Shown piece after piece: positions 46,373-59,493 of a DNA stretch of 64,000 nt. A program made the translations under genes and the position numbers. The notes under the pieces are model-generated. The model saw only the letters and a program-made list of their open reading frames with translations, had not been told where the DNA came from and searched no databases. Origin of the DNA: Turnera subulata. Taxonomy: Eukaryota; Streptophyta; Magnoliopsida; Malpighiales; Passifloraceae. Location: contig JAKUCV010001842.1 in NCBI GenBank assembly GCA_028386065.3, positions 57,190 to 121,189 on the forward strand. The letters run 5' to 3'. Within the stretch, counting starts at the first letter, position 1. Each line of letters begins with the position of its first letter.

Positions 46373-49300
46373 TGTTGGGCCTATATATATATATATATGC
46401 TTTTTATTTCTTAGTTCTCCTATGGTTTACAAGTATGAACTTATGCGAAGAGAGGGTTCATATATATGCTATGCATGCTGCATTAAGGACTATCCAAGTC
46501 AATGGCTGGACTTGAAACCCGTGGAAATTAATGGAGAGAATTGATGAGTAAACGGAATCAGTTGTCTATTCTATTCCATGGAAAGTGCATACCAACTTTG
46601 AGTACAACACCTCATGAGGGGTAATTTTTTCTTCAGTTGGTGGTGCAGTGGTAAACACGCCGTCTACATACTTTTTGGACACTGGTACGGTTTCCAGTAT
46701 GCTTAGTTTTGAAATCCGGAACTTATTATGATGCATAAGGTCAATTAGAGCGGTTGTATTCATTTCTAGCGATTAGTCCTTATATGATGACAGTTAATTC
46801 TAATACACCAAATGTAAAACTAATAATAATGGTTCCAAAAATATATATATATATGACGTTGGAGTGGTCAGTTCTTCTTATATAGGTAATTGTAATTTTA
46901 AGACACCAACTGTTGAGATCCGGACTTAGGTCCAAAACGTACAAAAGGCACATATATGCTCCACTAATATTGTGTTTTTTTATTTGAAAAAGAAAATTTA
47001 TATGCCAATTAGAATTGACTTAGTTAATTAGGGTTGGTGCCCAGTAAATTGAAGGTTTAACGTTATTTGTCCCCGGCTCTGGAAGCCAATCCCCAACCTA
47101 AACTTTTTTTTACGAATTAAAAGAAGAAAGCCTATATATATTTCTTGACTAGTATTACTTTTTTTTTTTTGATAAATTGACTAGTATTACTTTAACAAAC
47201 ATAATGTCAGATCGATCAATTGTCCTTTTTCATACAAATTTTCAAAGCAACTTGGTGAGCATCTTGTTGACCCCAGTAGTTGTCGGTTGACTCAATATTT
47301 TAAGTGGACTAAGAAGAAAAACAACTCTTATTGGGTAGATTTCATCGGACCTTTTCTTTCTCGGGGTAAACCGTATGTAGATTTGTATTCCAACAGAAGT
47401 GTCTGGTGTCAAAATTTTGTTCTTTTTTTAAGTCATCGTGTTCGACTAAACTGAAAGAATAATGCTCAGCTATATAACGTTTTTATATGAGTAGTTATCT
47501 ACCCATTTTTATTAACAAATAAATAATTAATAGTGAAAAATCTACCCATTTTTATCAACAAATAATTAATTAATAGTGAAAAAATAATAAAACTTAAATC
47601 ATGTAAGATCATTGTGACTTCTAAATAATTTTTCTAAAATGTTAGTTGTTGTAAGATGGTATCAAGTACGAATATAAACTGAATTTATTTTTGGTAAAAT
47701 AATTTTTTGACGTGGAAATGAATATTGCTCATTTATGAAAAGATATGCGGATTGTACTCGTAAATCTGTTGGGCTAAATCTTGTTGGGGCCTGATCTCGT
47801 GGATCTCGCTGACAGTCCAAAGTGGTTGTCTCGTTGACCATGCCTATGATTCGAATTCAAACAGGATTTGGGATCCCCGAACCCTCAAAGATAGTCCAAC
47901 ACTTCCTACTCTCTCATAGACGAAGGTAAACTCTCCTATAAAGTTACAATTTATTCAATTATTCACAAAGCACTTATTGATTTAGGCATGGGAATGCTCG
48001 CCCTATACACTTTAAGTTATGATTCAAATGACATATATCATAATCTACTAAGGTGTAATCTACATAGTAATAAAAACTCACTAAAACCTAGGATACAAAA
48101 AGTCTCCGATAATATTTATGGTTACAAATTAATTTCCGAACAAAAAACTTTAATAATTACTATTAATTCAAATGATATGTCATCAATCTATATCTATGTA
48201 TGTATATATGTATATTGGGAAAAAAAATAGCACATTAATCAAGAAGAGAGAAAGAAAAGAAGAATGATGAGTGAACAAGATTTTTTTTCCCTGTTTTTGA
48301 ATAGGGGTAAGCAAGATGGGTGGTCTCTTGTATTGAAATGTAGGTAAGTTTTGACTACAATCTACAAGAGGCAATTTTTCTATCCTAATCTCTTTTTTCA
48401 GCTATATATTTATCGACTGGCACGGTCAATTCCAAAAAGAAGAACATAATTTAGAATGTCACTTCATTAATTCCATTTCGTATAAATCAAGACAACCTCG
48501 TAACCGTGTAGGCCTTAGGTTGACTGAATATTTTAAGTGGAATAGCAAGTTTTATTCTACTGATTAATAATTCATTAATTTGTGGTGTAATGTGATGTCT
48601 TGTAATTATCTTAGTCCTCTTGCCCAATAAAAAAAAAAAATTCTTAGGGCGAAAAAGAAATGAAAAGAGGGATCGACCAAGTCCAAGAGTATGTGAAATG
48701 GCAGAAGCGAGATCAGGACTCAGTGGCTGTTGTGGTTGAATGTTAGGCCCTGTTACTACTTGTGTTAATGGATCGCTTTGCTAGAGGCCCAGCCCATCCT
48801 CTCGTTTTCCAGCTCATGTTGTGACAATATAATGTTGTTAATCTAATCTAACTACTACAAGAACAATAATCCTGCCAACATGGGGTTTGTCCAAGTGGGA
48901 ACGACCTAGTTCTGCTTAAACAAGGTTTCGGATTCGAATCTTCTTATATGCAAAATGTTTCTGTTGATAAACTCGCCCATCACAATCAGGCGCGTATTGA
49001 ATCCGGATTGGTCGGGCAAAGCTCCGAAATACGGTTTGGAAACCAAATAGAAAGACAATAGTAATCCCATGAACAATTTTGCCTAAAATTTCACTTGGTC
49101 ATGTCAAGATACTGAAGATGCCTTGTCTGTAACTGTAACTGTAACTGTAAAAATCTTTGGAAGAATACTGCCTCTGATAGAGGAATTCTATACCACTGTC
49201 ATGCTTTTTTTTTTCTTCTTTTTGGTCCAGAGCTTTGTCATGCTCATGCTTATGTAGTGGTAAGTAAAAGAAAGGAACAAAGTAACTAGGTCGCACCCAC

Positions 49301-49546
49301 TTTGCCTTGAACCAATGACTCTCTTTATCCAATGATATAATTAAATAGAAATCGTGTAGCATGAGACAACATAAAAAAAGAAAAAAGAAATGGTCCAATT
49401 GGTTAGCTTAGCTGACAACAAAATAGAGACAAACACAAGGCATCAAAAACCAGCAATCAAGAAACCTCAAAACTCCAAAAAAAAAAAACACAGACACAAG
49501 CAGAAGGAACAACAGAGGAAAAAAGAGATTTAATCAACAGAAAGGC
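46373..49546. other. Intergenic region
   Basis: AT-rich, with no supportable gene. A TA microsatellite (46382-46400) sits directly before the receptor-like protein start. GGTTGACTSAATATTTTAAG occurs at about 47285 and 48515, a small dispersed repeat. A near-duplicate CTACCCATTTTTAT..AACAAATAA lies at 47500-47575, and (CTGTAA)4 is at about 49128-49150. A SINE-like sequence is listed separately. Confidence 0.6.
48880..49055 (+). mobile_element. Possible tRNA-derived SINE
   Basis: TGTCCAAGTGG (48888-48898) resembles a polymerase III A box. GATTCGAATCT (48931-48941) resembles a B box, 43 bp downstream. The 3' part (TTGAATCCGGATTGGTCGGGC) is not tRNA-like. No clear tail or target duplication was recognised. 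A similar box pair lies at about 47815-47865 (TCCAAAGTGG, GATTCGAATTC). Confidence 0.4.
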
Positions 49547-49888
49547 ATGGTGTTTAACAGCTTTATAGTACTGTCTGTTGCTCACACATCAGCAGATGCA
49601 TGGCAGCAAATAGCATGCATAAGGTTCCAAGATCGTGTGAGCAGCCACCAGCTTCTTGATCTCATCTGCTTCCCTCTTCAAGAGTTGGGTCATTTAGCTC
49701 TCTACCTCTGGACCTTCCTGTGCCTCCCTCCACCTGATGCCTACTCCTCTTACGCTTACCATGCAACCTCAGATGACGACGACGACGATGATGATGATGA
49801 TGGGGATGGTCATTACCCTACCCATGACCATGACTCTTCATCCTCCTTTGACCTTGATAACTACTACTACAACTCTCACTCCGATTGA
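49547..49888 (+). CDS. Small acidic protein of unknown function
   Basis: 113 codons, one exon, start in good context (GGCATGG). The N-terminal half is mixed and partly hydrophobic (MVFNSFIVLSVAHTSADAW, QELGHLALYLWTFLCLPPPD). The C-terminal half has a run of ten Asp and many His, Ser and Tyr. It does not overlap any transposon, and non-coding sequence with plant 3'-end character (AATAAG near 50040) follows. I do not recognise the family. The ordered N-terminal half argues for a real gene, but without a homology search it could be a chance frame. Confidence 0.55.
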   Translation: MVFNSFIVLSVAHTSADAWQQIACIRFQDRVSSHQLLDLICFPLQELGHLALYLWTFLCLPPPDAYSSYAYHATSDDDDDDDDDDGDGHYPTHDHDSSSSFDLDNYYYNSHSD

Positions 49889-52800
49889 TCCCCAGATGGG
49901 TCCATTGGCTTCCAATTTTGCATAGTTGTGTACAGTAAAATTCTCTCCTTTGACCCTATTCCCCCTGCAATACGTTGACTTTTGCAATCTGGGTTTTATG
50001 TTCATTTGATTTGTAAATTTTTTCCTATTATTTGTTGATGTAATAAGCCCTTTTGATTTTCTTTCTTTTCTTTATTTCTTTCTTTCTTTCCAACGACTGT
50101 AAGCTGATATAAAAGGATTTGGGATCGATGGCTTAATTATGTTTCTTGAACCGGATTGTGCAGGAAGAGATTTGAGATTACTAATACAAAAATGATTGGT
50201 CCATCCCGCATATGCTTTAATTTTTGCAGATTCCTTTTGGATGCTTTGTTTATATAGATTGGTTCTAGACAGAAAAGGAAAAGATTCTTGTTGATATGTG
50301 TATATCTTAATGTTTTATTGTGCTTGTAAAGCTGCAGTGGATGGATGATGAGGCAGCATTAGGAATACATATATATTTTTAAGGATGTATGCTCTCGAAC
50401 AGGTTCAGTTTATATACATGTTAAAAGGTGAAGAAGTTTTGTTTTGCTATCATAGCAACTTGACGTGCTGCTGTTTCCTCCTTAAAGGCCGTGTGTCTGC
50501 AATATTTTGAGTTCTGATTCCAGTAAGATTCCACTAAATTTGTCTGCAGTGGACAAGTAAATTAGTTTACCATGATCCTAATTTTGTTCCTCCTTTAATT
50601 CCAGAGAAGACTCTTGGATATATATAGTAGATTCCTGTCTAATCCAAAGGCCACAGATTAATTCTTTCCAGGAAGCGAGCTTTTGTAATTTGGTATACCT
50701 AATAGCTTCTTCACAGCACAATCACTTGGACAATTCTGCAATTTCCTACTCTAATATTACAATACATCTAACCTACTCCACATTGAACAGTTTCTGAAAC
50801 TTTTCATCTTATTTAATATTTACAACATCCCTATTGCTAAGGAATCAGCAGAACCAAACGAAGCAAATCCTAGCTACAAGAAACTAATGTATGTGAAATA
50901 GTTTTGATAATAATTAGAAGAAGAAGGCCAGTCCATGGCAAGATTTAGCAAAGAAGCATTTTATACTTTGTCTTGCCAATTGCAGTAGTACTGTTTTACA
51001 ATCACAGGGTGGAGTTGGCAACTAGGTAGCTAGCTAATAGCTGCAAAAATCATCACATATATTTCAATCTGCTGACTTTCCTCCATCCTTCACTGCCTAA
51101 ATTGCGTAAGCTCACAAATGCATTTACAACCTGGACATGTTGAAGGTCAAATTTGGATGCTGGATGAATCAACTAATCAATCATTTCCCCATTATACCAA
51201 CAAACCTAGATGCTAGCTGGTGATGCTGTGGAACCTTTTCTATGTATGTTGACCTCAGGAAATGCAACGTGCAAGCCTTGTTAGTTATATGGCCTCGTCC
51301 TCGGATATATGGAAGGTGGTTGCATTAGAGGAAAAATACCCCAGATTAATCCAATTACTTCCCATCTCTAATTATTAACCATGGTTTTTCTCTACTATTC
51401 TTCTAGTCGACAAATGTTTGCATCCCTTTGAAAGATTGGTCGAAGTTTAAGCTTCAATTCGGTCTTTGACTCCAAATTGATTGACGTTCTCCTAAACCTC
51501 CTCAATTGTACAAAAAGATAATTAATCTATTCAAGCAACATTGAAAAGTAAGATTAATTATTTCGGATTGTTATATAGGCTAAAACATATATATTCTAGC
51601 TCTTTGTTTGCACGTAATTTAATTAAGAGCATTACATTACTGCCCCATTTTTCCACTTTACACCAATCACGGCACAAAGCGTGTATCCATCTGACGAATG
51701 GCTAAATTGGCGTCTTTTGGCAACACTAAGGCTATGGAACCAGAAAATCAAAAGTCACACCACAGGACAGGATCATGAAAGCAACAAAAAAAAAAAAAAG
51801 GTCACAGGCTCCACACCTTTGTGAGTAGCCATAAGTTATAGATCAAGGAAATACATTAACCCATATTGAAGTGGCATCTACTAGTGACATTTGATCATCG
51901 ATACCCACACTTTTCTTCCATCTTTGTATTAATTTATATAGACAAATGGGCCATTGGCCTTTCTCCCGCCAACTTAATTTCCTCTTGGTGGGGTGTTGCA
52001 AAAGTTGTGCTTGACTTCTCCTCTTCTGTGTATGTGTTTCCAAATAAAATGGTCAAGCCTTAAATTATTATGACCCCCTATTCTCTGGTCCAATCTTCTT
52101 CTTGCAGAGAGTTAGCTCATCTATACTACTTACTGTTCATTGATATAATTGTCAAATGCCTTTTTTATGTGCCTCTGGCAATAATCAAAATTACCCTCAA
52201 ACCATTATTTCTTACCAATGATTAGCCTATGGAAAATCACTGCATAAGAGCATCTGGAAACAAAGCAACTTCCAGATCACCGACAGAGACCAAAGACAAT
52301 ACTTATGTTCCAAGTTGAACTCTTTTGTTCCCAGAGGTTGGAACTATTAATTCGTGTGATCGTTGGACCTGGCATATGCTCATTATCTTTGTAACGTGTG
52401 CACAAATTGGTCAAATATGGTGTTATTTATCCTAATTCTCTAAATTGGAATTGATAACACAGGATTTCTTTCATACATTTGCGAGGACTTCAGGTCTCAT
52501 AATTCTTTGGCAGCACAAAATCAAAATTCTGAAACTCCAAAGTTTGGCAACAAGATTCTCTATGGACATAACCACCAATTACTTACCCATCAGAGGATAA
52601 AAGAAGCAGGCGACAGAGAATATTTGAGATTTTTTATGCAATTGCAGGTCACTACGAGTCCAGATTTTTTTTTTATTTATTTCTCCAAAAGCAAAAATCC
52701 ATTGACAATATTGGATAAGAATGCAACATTGTGGCGGAATATATGCATGGAGAACTGCAGATATTATTTTCAGGTATTGGAAATAGGAGGAGAAAAAATA

Positions 52801-53347
52801 AAGAAAACAAAAGAGGGGGAGAGACATATGATTGCAACACGTAAGTAGAGAAGGGATATATATTGGCATAATCAAACATGAGCATGCTACACCACACATA
52901 AGAAACTTTTCCTTTTGATTGCAAACTTTTCATGGCTATCCTATAGTGAGCTAGCTTTGATGGTTAATATACATACAATCTTTTTGAGTTGTGGGTCTGC
53001 AACTTTTTCTAAAATAAAGAGAGAAGGAAAAGTTTTCCACTCTGTGATGTTTTGATCATGACAAAAGGAAGCTAGATTTCCTCTCCGGTTCCTTTTTTTT
53101 TTTTCTTCTTCTTTTTTTTTTAGATATGGTATGCTTTTTATAAAATATTGATAGTCCAATCGTAATGAGACTAGTTTTTGTCCTGTAAATCTATTCTCTA
53201 TTTAATTACAAAATTTAAAAAAGAATCAAATTGAAATCAAGGTGAAGTGGCATATATAGAAAACAAAATCATTTTTTGGTAGAAATATGCTGTGTGTTGG
53301 TGCTTTGGTTTATTAATATAACTTGGAACCAACCAAGCTCGATGGTG
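49889..53347. other. Intergenic region
   Basis: AT-rich; no coding region, RNA gene or transposon recognised. It has several A/T homopolymers (for example 51785, 53094) and scattered TATATA. The ORFs here (51843-52063, 52507-52933) have no recognisable domains or conserved motifs. Confidence 0.6.
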
Positions 53348-53366
53348 TAGCCATAGGATTAACGTT
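53348..53366. other. LINE target-site duplication (left copy)
   Basis: TAGCCATAGGATTAACGTT, identical to 59475-59493. Confidence 0.92.
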
Positions 53367-53666
53367 TTTTTTTTGAGAACCGAAGAATTCATTGCATTCA
53401 AAGCATATCAGCTGTTCAAATTCAGCGGGTAGGTCATTTGTCCAGGAAATAAAAGACACTAATGACTTAGTAGCCCATCTACTGATGGCATCGGCTACTT
53501 TATTACATGGCCTTGAGCAATAAATAAATTGAAGTTCTGAGAAAGAAGAAGACAATTGCAAAATGTCTGACAAAATGTGACCAAAATGAGAGGGAAAGAT
53601 ACGCCGAGATTGGATGGCGTTGATGACTTCCAGGTTGTCTGACTCCACAATAATCTGACTCCACAA
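53367..53666 (-). pseudogene. LINE ORF2, RNase H end
   Basis: Continues after the 16-bp duplication: IIVESDNLEVINAIQSR, QFIYCSRPCNKVADAISRWA, the normal end of RNase H in plant LINEs. No stop is seen before the poly(A) stretch, so the frame runs into it (FFGSQKK). Any 3' untranslated region is extremely short or was lost. Confidence 0.8.
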
Positions 53667-56600
53667 TAATCTTGTCCACCATCAAGTTCTTGGCTAGAGT
53701 TAACCCCATTCTAATACCAAGAGCTTCCCCATCTCGTATAGAATATGAAGAGGGAACATAGCACGCCTGGGCAGTCAAAGTATAACCATGAACATCCCTG
53801 ATAACTGCACCAAAACCAATGCTAGAACCGGGTCTGAGAGACATATCCGTATTGAGCTTGAAGAAGTCAGGCGGTGGAGGGAGCCACCGGGAAGGAGGAT
53901 GCGAAGTCGGAACCGGAGCGGACTCCAACTGGGCTGCTTTATATTGTGAGAGAAGATCCACGACTTTGCGAATAATAACCTCGAAAGGAAAGCTCCGATT
54001 CTGAAAAATGAATTGATTTCTATCCTTCCAAACATACCATAAAATCATGAGCATCTTCTCCAAAGCAAACCAACCAGAAGTAGTGACAATCTGGTGAAGC
54101 CACTCGCCTATAGAGACAATGCCAGGAGCTGGAGAAAGCATAGGAAACAGGCATAACGACCACACTCGTTTTACCCAAGGGCAGTCCCAGAATAAGTGCA
54201 TGGGAGATTCCACAGCCATATTACACCGCAGGCAGGAAATGTCGATAGGTACATGAAGCGACACGAGATTCGTGCGCACAGGGATAATATCAGTACAGAG
54301 TTTCCATGCAAAAGTACGAATCTGGGAAGGGATCGATAGTTGCCACAAATGCCTCCACCAAGTACGCCAACTAGGATCAGTGGCCGATTCCCAAGAAGTA
54401 ATCTGAGGATGTAAGAGATCTAAGGCTACACGGTACCCAGTCTTTACAAAATACTCACCCGGATTGGTGAAGAACCAACTCAATTCATCTGGATAATCCC
54501 TTATAGCAAGTGGAATGCTCTTAACCACAGTGGCCTCTTCCTCATTGAAAATACAATCAACCAGAGATCTATCCCAATCCCCTATATCAGCATCAATCAG
54601 CTCATTCACCATGGCATTGGCATGGAGCCGAGAGATCGGTGATTCAACATGGAATCGACCTGCCTTAGGAAGCCAGTGGTCCCTCCAAATACGGATACTG
54701 CTACCATTTCCCACAGAGTAAATCAAACCGTGCTCCAGAATAGGCTGGGCACTTAGGATGCTACGCCAAGTAAAACTTGGTTGATATCCAATTTGAGCCT
54801 CCAAGAAAGATGAATTAGGGTAGTATCTGGCCTTAAGAATTCGTGCCAACAGGTTTGAATCATCAGTTAAAAGTTGAAATCCCTGTTTAGCAAGAAAGGC
54901 AAGATTTGTAGCTTCAAAGAGTCGAAATCCCAACCCACCTATAGATTTAGAGCAACATAATTTTTCCCATGCAAGCCAAAGAATCCGTCGCTGACTATCA
55001 CGTTGCCCCCACCAAAACCGCCGAACCAAACCTTCCAGCTGGGAGCAAATCGCATCCGGTAAACGAAAGCAGCTCATAATATAGTTGGTAATATATTGAA
55101 CCACCGATTTAATAAAGATTTCGCGCCCAACATCCGTCAAGAACTTCTCCTTCCATTGCCCCATCTTTTTTGCTACACGATCACATATAGCCATAAAAAT
55201 AGCTTTCTTCGACCGACCTACCAGAGCCGGAAGACCCAGATACTTGTCTAAGGTATCGACTGCCTTTACTCCCAAATCCTCTTGGATGTTAGATTGCATC
55301 AACTCAGGCACTTTTTGGCTAAAGAATACCTCCGACTTATCCAGGTTAATCTTCTGACCTGAAGCGGATTCATATTGTGAAAGAATAGATGAAATAACAC
55401 CAGCTTCACGTCGATTAGCTCGAGCAAAGAGGATGTTGTCATCAGCAAAAAATAGATGGTACACCTGGGGTGCAGTCCTACACACCTGAACACCATGAAG
55501 TTTAACAGACCCCACCTCCCGATTAATAAGAGCCGAGAGGCCATCGGCACAAAATAAGAACAAGTATAGGGACAAAAGATCCCCTTGGAAAAGTCCTCTC
55601 TGTGGACTAATATGGCCATGTGGTACTCGATTGACCAAAATGGAATAACTGACAGAAGAGACACACCTCATCACTAAAAGCACCCATCGGGCAAGAAAAC
55701 CCATCTTGTGGAGAACGGCCTCAAGAAAACCCCACTCTACCCGGTCATAAGCTTTACTCATGTCCAACTTCAACCCAATGAAGCCTTTGTGTCCTTGGCA
55801 CCGATGCTTCATATAATGAATAGACTCAAAAGCAATAAGGGCATTATCTGTAACAAAGGCACTCTGCTCAGGTCCGATAAGCTCAGGAAGTATCTCCCTA
55901 AGGCGATTAGCAATGGTTTTGGTAATGAGCTTAAATACCACATTGCAAAGGCTAATCGGCCGAAATTGGCTACAAGAATCTGCATTCTTGACGTTAGGGA
56001 TTAGAGTAATATAAGTATGATTGAGGTGAGAAGGATCCATACCCTGATTAAGTACCGCTAAGACCATATTACAGACATCATTGCCTACAGTACTCCAATA
56101 TTTCTGGAAAAAAAGGTGGGAAGCCATCCGGACCTGGAGCCTTTGAGGGATGCATCTGCTTAAGGAATGATGGACTTCCTTTCGAGTGTACGACCAGTTT
56201 AACAGTTCCCTTATAGAGTCATTGAGACGTTCCGGTATACAGTCCACCACAAGATTCAGAGACAAAGCACCATTAGAAGTAAATAAGCTGGTAAAGAAAT
56301 CAACAAAGGTAGAGGCAATACCCTCCGGGTCGGTAATGGTGGCACCCGAATTCAGCTTTAACCACCGCACTTGATTATGCTTTCTTCGTTGACTTGCTTT
56401 GTGGAAAAAATATTTGGTATGCTTGTCACCCTCTTTTAACCATAAAACCTGGGACCGTTGACCCCACATTACCTCCACCTTCCGAATCAGGTCTTCAATC
56501 TCCATGTTTAATACCTTGGAACGTTGAGGAACTGAAATTGACTGAGCTTAAGCATTCAATATTTCTAACTCCTTACTTTTTTGTTTTAGCTGCCGAGTTA
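53503..56600 (-). pseudogene. LINE ORF2, reverse transcriptase and zinc-binding domain
   Basis: 1000 open codons from 56505. Contains WLKEGDKHTKYFFHKAS, the fingers (FRPISLCNVVFKLITK, GPEQSAFV), KLDMSKAYDRVEW and the catalytic LFFADDNILFARA. The thumb and GGLGFR follow, then zf-RVT (TFAWKLCTDIIPVRTNL, CLRCN, ESPMHLFWDCP). The RNase H part begins FKLNTDMSLRPGSSIGFGAVIRD. A 16-bp tandem duplication at 53641-53672 (GACTCCACAATAATCT twice) shifts the frame inside RNase H. Confidence 0.93.
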
Positions 56601-57506
56601 TGTGCCCAAAAGAATTTTGCTCCAGGAACTCAACATGTCACTACATCGACCCAACCTCAGTTTTAACTTTCCCACCGGATTTAGATTAGTAGCACCAGAC
56701 CAAGCATTAGTGATTGTATCAACATAGCCTTGTTCCCCCATCCATATAGCTTCAAACCGAAAAAGCTTCGGGCTAAATTGTTGCTCCCTAGATAAACCAG
56801 AAAGCACAGTCTTTAGGGGATTATGATCAGACTTTTGGCGTGGCAAATGATGTACCACCGTAGAGGGGAAAAGCGACATCCATGTATTAGAAGAAACACA
56901 TCTATCCAGTCTCCCTTCAATAGCATCCGGACCCTCCCCCCTACACCAAGTGAAATCACAGCCCTGAAAACCAATATCATAAAGTTGACAATCCGCCAAG
57001 GCACTCCGGAAGTCCATCATCACCGAGCTAGAGTGGGCAACTCCCCCTCTTTTTTCGTGATGGAAAAGTACTTCATTAAAATCCCCTCCGCAGAGCCAAG
57101 GCAAAGAACATCTAGTTTCCAAAGCACGCAACATATCCCATGACCTCCATTTATCACCACTCTCCGGCCACCCATAAAAACCAGTAAATCTCCAACTAGA
57201 AGTAGCCCCCAACCCATCAACAATAACGTCAATATGGTGGAGACTCAAGAATTGCAAAGAGACCACGCAATCATCACGCCAGAGTAGTGCCAGACCACCA
57301 CTACGAGAACGACCCTCCCCTTTACAATCCTTAACAAGTAACCCCTCCCACTGTAGACGCCTCCGTATCCGTTCCATCTCCCACAGTTTCAACCTAGTCT
57401 CCGACAGGAAAACTAGGAGAGGATTTTCAAGCTGAATAAGCTTGCATAACAAGGAAACTGCCCGTGGATCCCCTAAACTACGACAGTTCCAACAGAAGAG
57501 ACTCAT
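56598..57506 (-). pseudogene. LINE ORF2, endonuclease domain
   Basis: 302 codons beginning MSLFCWNCRSLGDPRAV. It has the full set of endonuclease motifs: WNCR, LSETRL (catalytic Glu), FTGFYGWPE, GGDFNEVL, FTWCRG, GRLDR and KSDHNPL. The frame ends after LLGT; ORF2 continues in another frame, so there is a frameshift between about 56600 and 56520. Confidence 0.92.
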
Positions 57507-59289
57507 GATGAATGGCGGGGTTGCTGAGCAACCTCCGCCGATAAAGACTGATCAGTCTCCTCATCAACCATCATTTCCTTCTTCCATTTACTCCCCCCGC
57601 TGCGTATCTCAAAGCTATCAGTCTCCGGAGAGCCTCGTCTCTTTGTGGCCGAGACAGGAGTAGCAGCACTACCAGAAAAATCCCCAGCTCGAGCTCTTCT
57701 CTTCCAAGTAAGGCCCGAAAGGAAAGCGTCCGCACCCATAGAGGCAGATAAACTTGGTGTCATACCAATGGCATCATCAGACTCGACACTAGAGACCCTC
57801 TGAGAGCCGGATAGTAGAGAAACCGTACCCTTCTTCTTTGAGAGGCCACAACGAGTACGTCTACCATGGTCCTGTGATGCCCATGACACTGTTGGCGGTG
57901 CACACTCCCGCTCCCAATGGTGTTGCCCAACTGAAACGACAAGGGCCCTTCCTGTTGCAGATTAGATACATACTCGGCCACGATAGAGGGATTAGATGGC
58001 CCCATATGTCCTTTCGGCAATTTAGCTACCCCATCCAAAGCACCAGAAGGCAGCACAACTTTTTTAGAAATCGGAGTTGAAAGTCCAATGGAGCTTACCC
58101 CTACCAAAACCTCATGCAACCCTCAATCCCGAGCAACTAGGCTCTGAGTGAGACTACCGTCTGGTGGCTCCTCCCTTAGAGACGGTTGGGCAGCCACTAC
58201 CAACTCTTTCTCTGCCCTATCGGAACCAACAAGATCAGGCACAAAAACAACCTCCCTCCGCTGTGCGTTCAAAGCATGAGAAGCCACTGGGCCTTTTGTA
58301 CCAAGAAACTGATCCGCCCCACCGCTTCCCAAGCCTTGAGCAGTAGGCACTGCCCGTGAATCATTGCCCTGCACATTTGCGTGGCTACGACTCTGACCAG
58401 TGGATCGAACCGGTGAACAGTCCCTATTTGAATTAGAAAAGGAACCAGGAGAACTCAGAGCAGGTTGAAAAACCAGACGACGAGCCACACGATCAGAAAT
58501 CGCCTTTTGAGGGAATTTATCAGCCGGCTTCTCGGGAGACGCCCTAAGCCACTCACCATATGGGGTTTCAGATAAGTTGATCTCCTCATCATCACCATAA
58601 GCACAATCTCGATCAATATGACCAAGGCACCCACAATAAAAACAAAAAAGAGGGAGACATTCGTACTTAAAATATACCCAGAGGGGTTCTCCAGTTTTTC
58701 TAGCCATTAAAGAACCACGTATAAGTGGTTTCCGAACATCAAAGCGAACCCGAAAACGAACGTACTTACCCCTCTTTAGGTTGCAGTCCTCCTCCAATCC
58801 CTGGAAGGTCCCAATCTTTGCTGCCAGTGCTGCAACCAGTTTCTCAGACCGAGAATTAAATGGAATATCGTAAACCCTAGCCCACAAAGGGACCGTGAAC
58901 AGCTGGATAGAGGATGGTTGTTCATCTCCTGTGAGTTCACTAAGAAGAACTACTTGATCATCAAAATTCCACGGTTCACGATCCAATACCCGTTGCTTAT
59001 CCCTCCAGTGAAAGAACTGAAAGACAAAAATATTACGTTCAATCTGGGACACCTCAATCCCATGCACCGGCCGTCAGACTTGCTTCATAGTATTCATAAA
59101 GGCCCGAGCGTTGAACGGTCTTTCAGTCTATAGTTTGGCGACCAAGCACAGGGTGGCCGAGCAATCAATCTCTTCCTCCTCCCCGTCCTCAACCACTACC
59201 ACATCTATTTCCGTCACCGTCGGATTAGGGGGGACAAACAGGCGCCTCCTCGTCTCGCGTTCCCCACGCGATCCTGAACCAACCTCCAT
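57503..59289 (-). pseudogene. LINE ORF1 (RNA-binding protein)
   Basis: The ATG is at 59289-59287 (MEVGSGSRGERE). Two early stops (TAG about 59129, TGA about 59072) break the N-terminal DUF4283 region, which then reads IERNIFVFQFFHW, REPWNFDDQVVLL and VPLWARVYDIPF. A CX2CX4HX4C knuckle FCFYCGCLGHIDRDC follows. A stop at 58123-58125 and a frameshift near 57880 break the rest, a low-complexity tail with KRRGSPETDSF and KWKKEMMVDEE. The last codon overlaps the ORF2 start as ATGA (57506-57503), suggesting termination-reinitiation in the parent. Confidence 0.85.
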
Positions 59290-59474
59290 CACAATCAAAA
59301 CCTGAAATCACTACCAAAACACCCGAAACTAATAACCAGAACCCTAGAAACCCTAGGGGAGAAGCCCTAAGAATAGGGAGGAAACCCTAATGGGAGAAAA
59401 CCCTAACGGGAGAAACACTCGACAGGCGAGACAGAACCCGAAAGAATCGGGAGTTTGTGATTATGTTCCAGCCA

Positions 59475-59493
59475 TAGCCATAGGATTAACGTT
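59475..59493. other. LINE target-site duplication (right copy)
   Basis: TAGCCATAGGATTAACGTT, identical to 53348-53366. Confidence 0.92.

Larger units (their letters stand above)
53367..59474 (-). mobile_element. Full-length L1-type LINE, mutated
   Basis: About 6.1 kb flanked by a perfect 19-bp duplication. The poly(A) tail appears as a T-run at 53367. It has a 5' leader (59474-59290), ORF1 and ORF2. Both ORFs carry mutations, so it is inactive, but the uninterrupted 1000-codon stretch and exact duplication suggest moderate age. The structure fits plant L1 (Cin4-like) elements, with an endonuclease, reverse transcriptase, zinc-binding domain and C-terminal RNase H. Confidence 0.95.

Noticed and set aside
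46382..46400. TATA box of the receptor-like protein gene
   Set aside because: Too close to the ATG for a normal leader; more likely a TA microsatellite.
49737..49925. Second frame over the Asp run (Met/Thr-rich)
   Set aside because: Frame-shifted reading of the GAC/GAT repeat.
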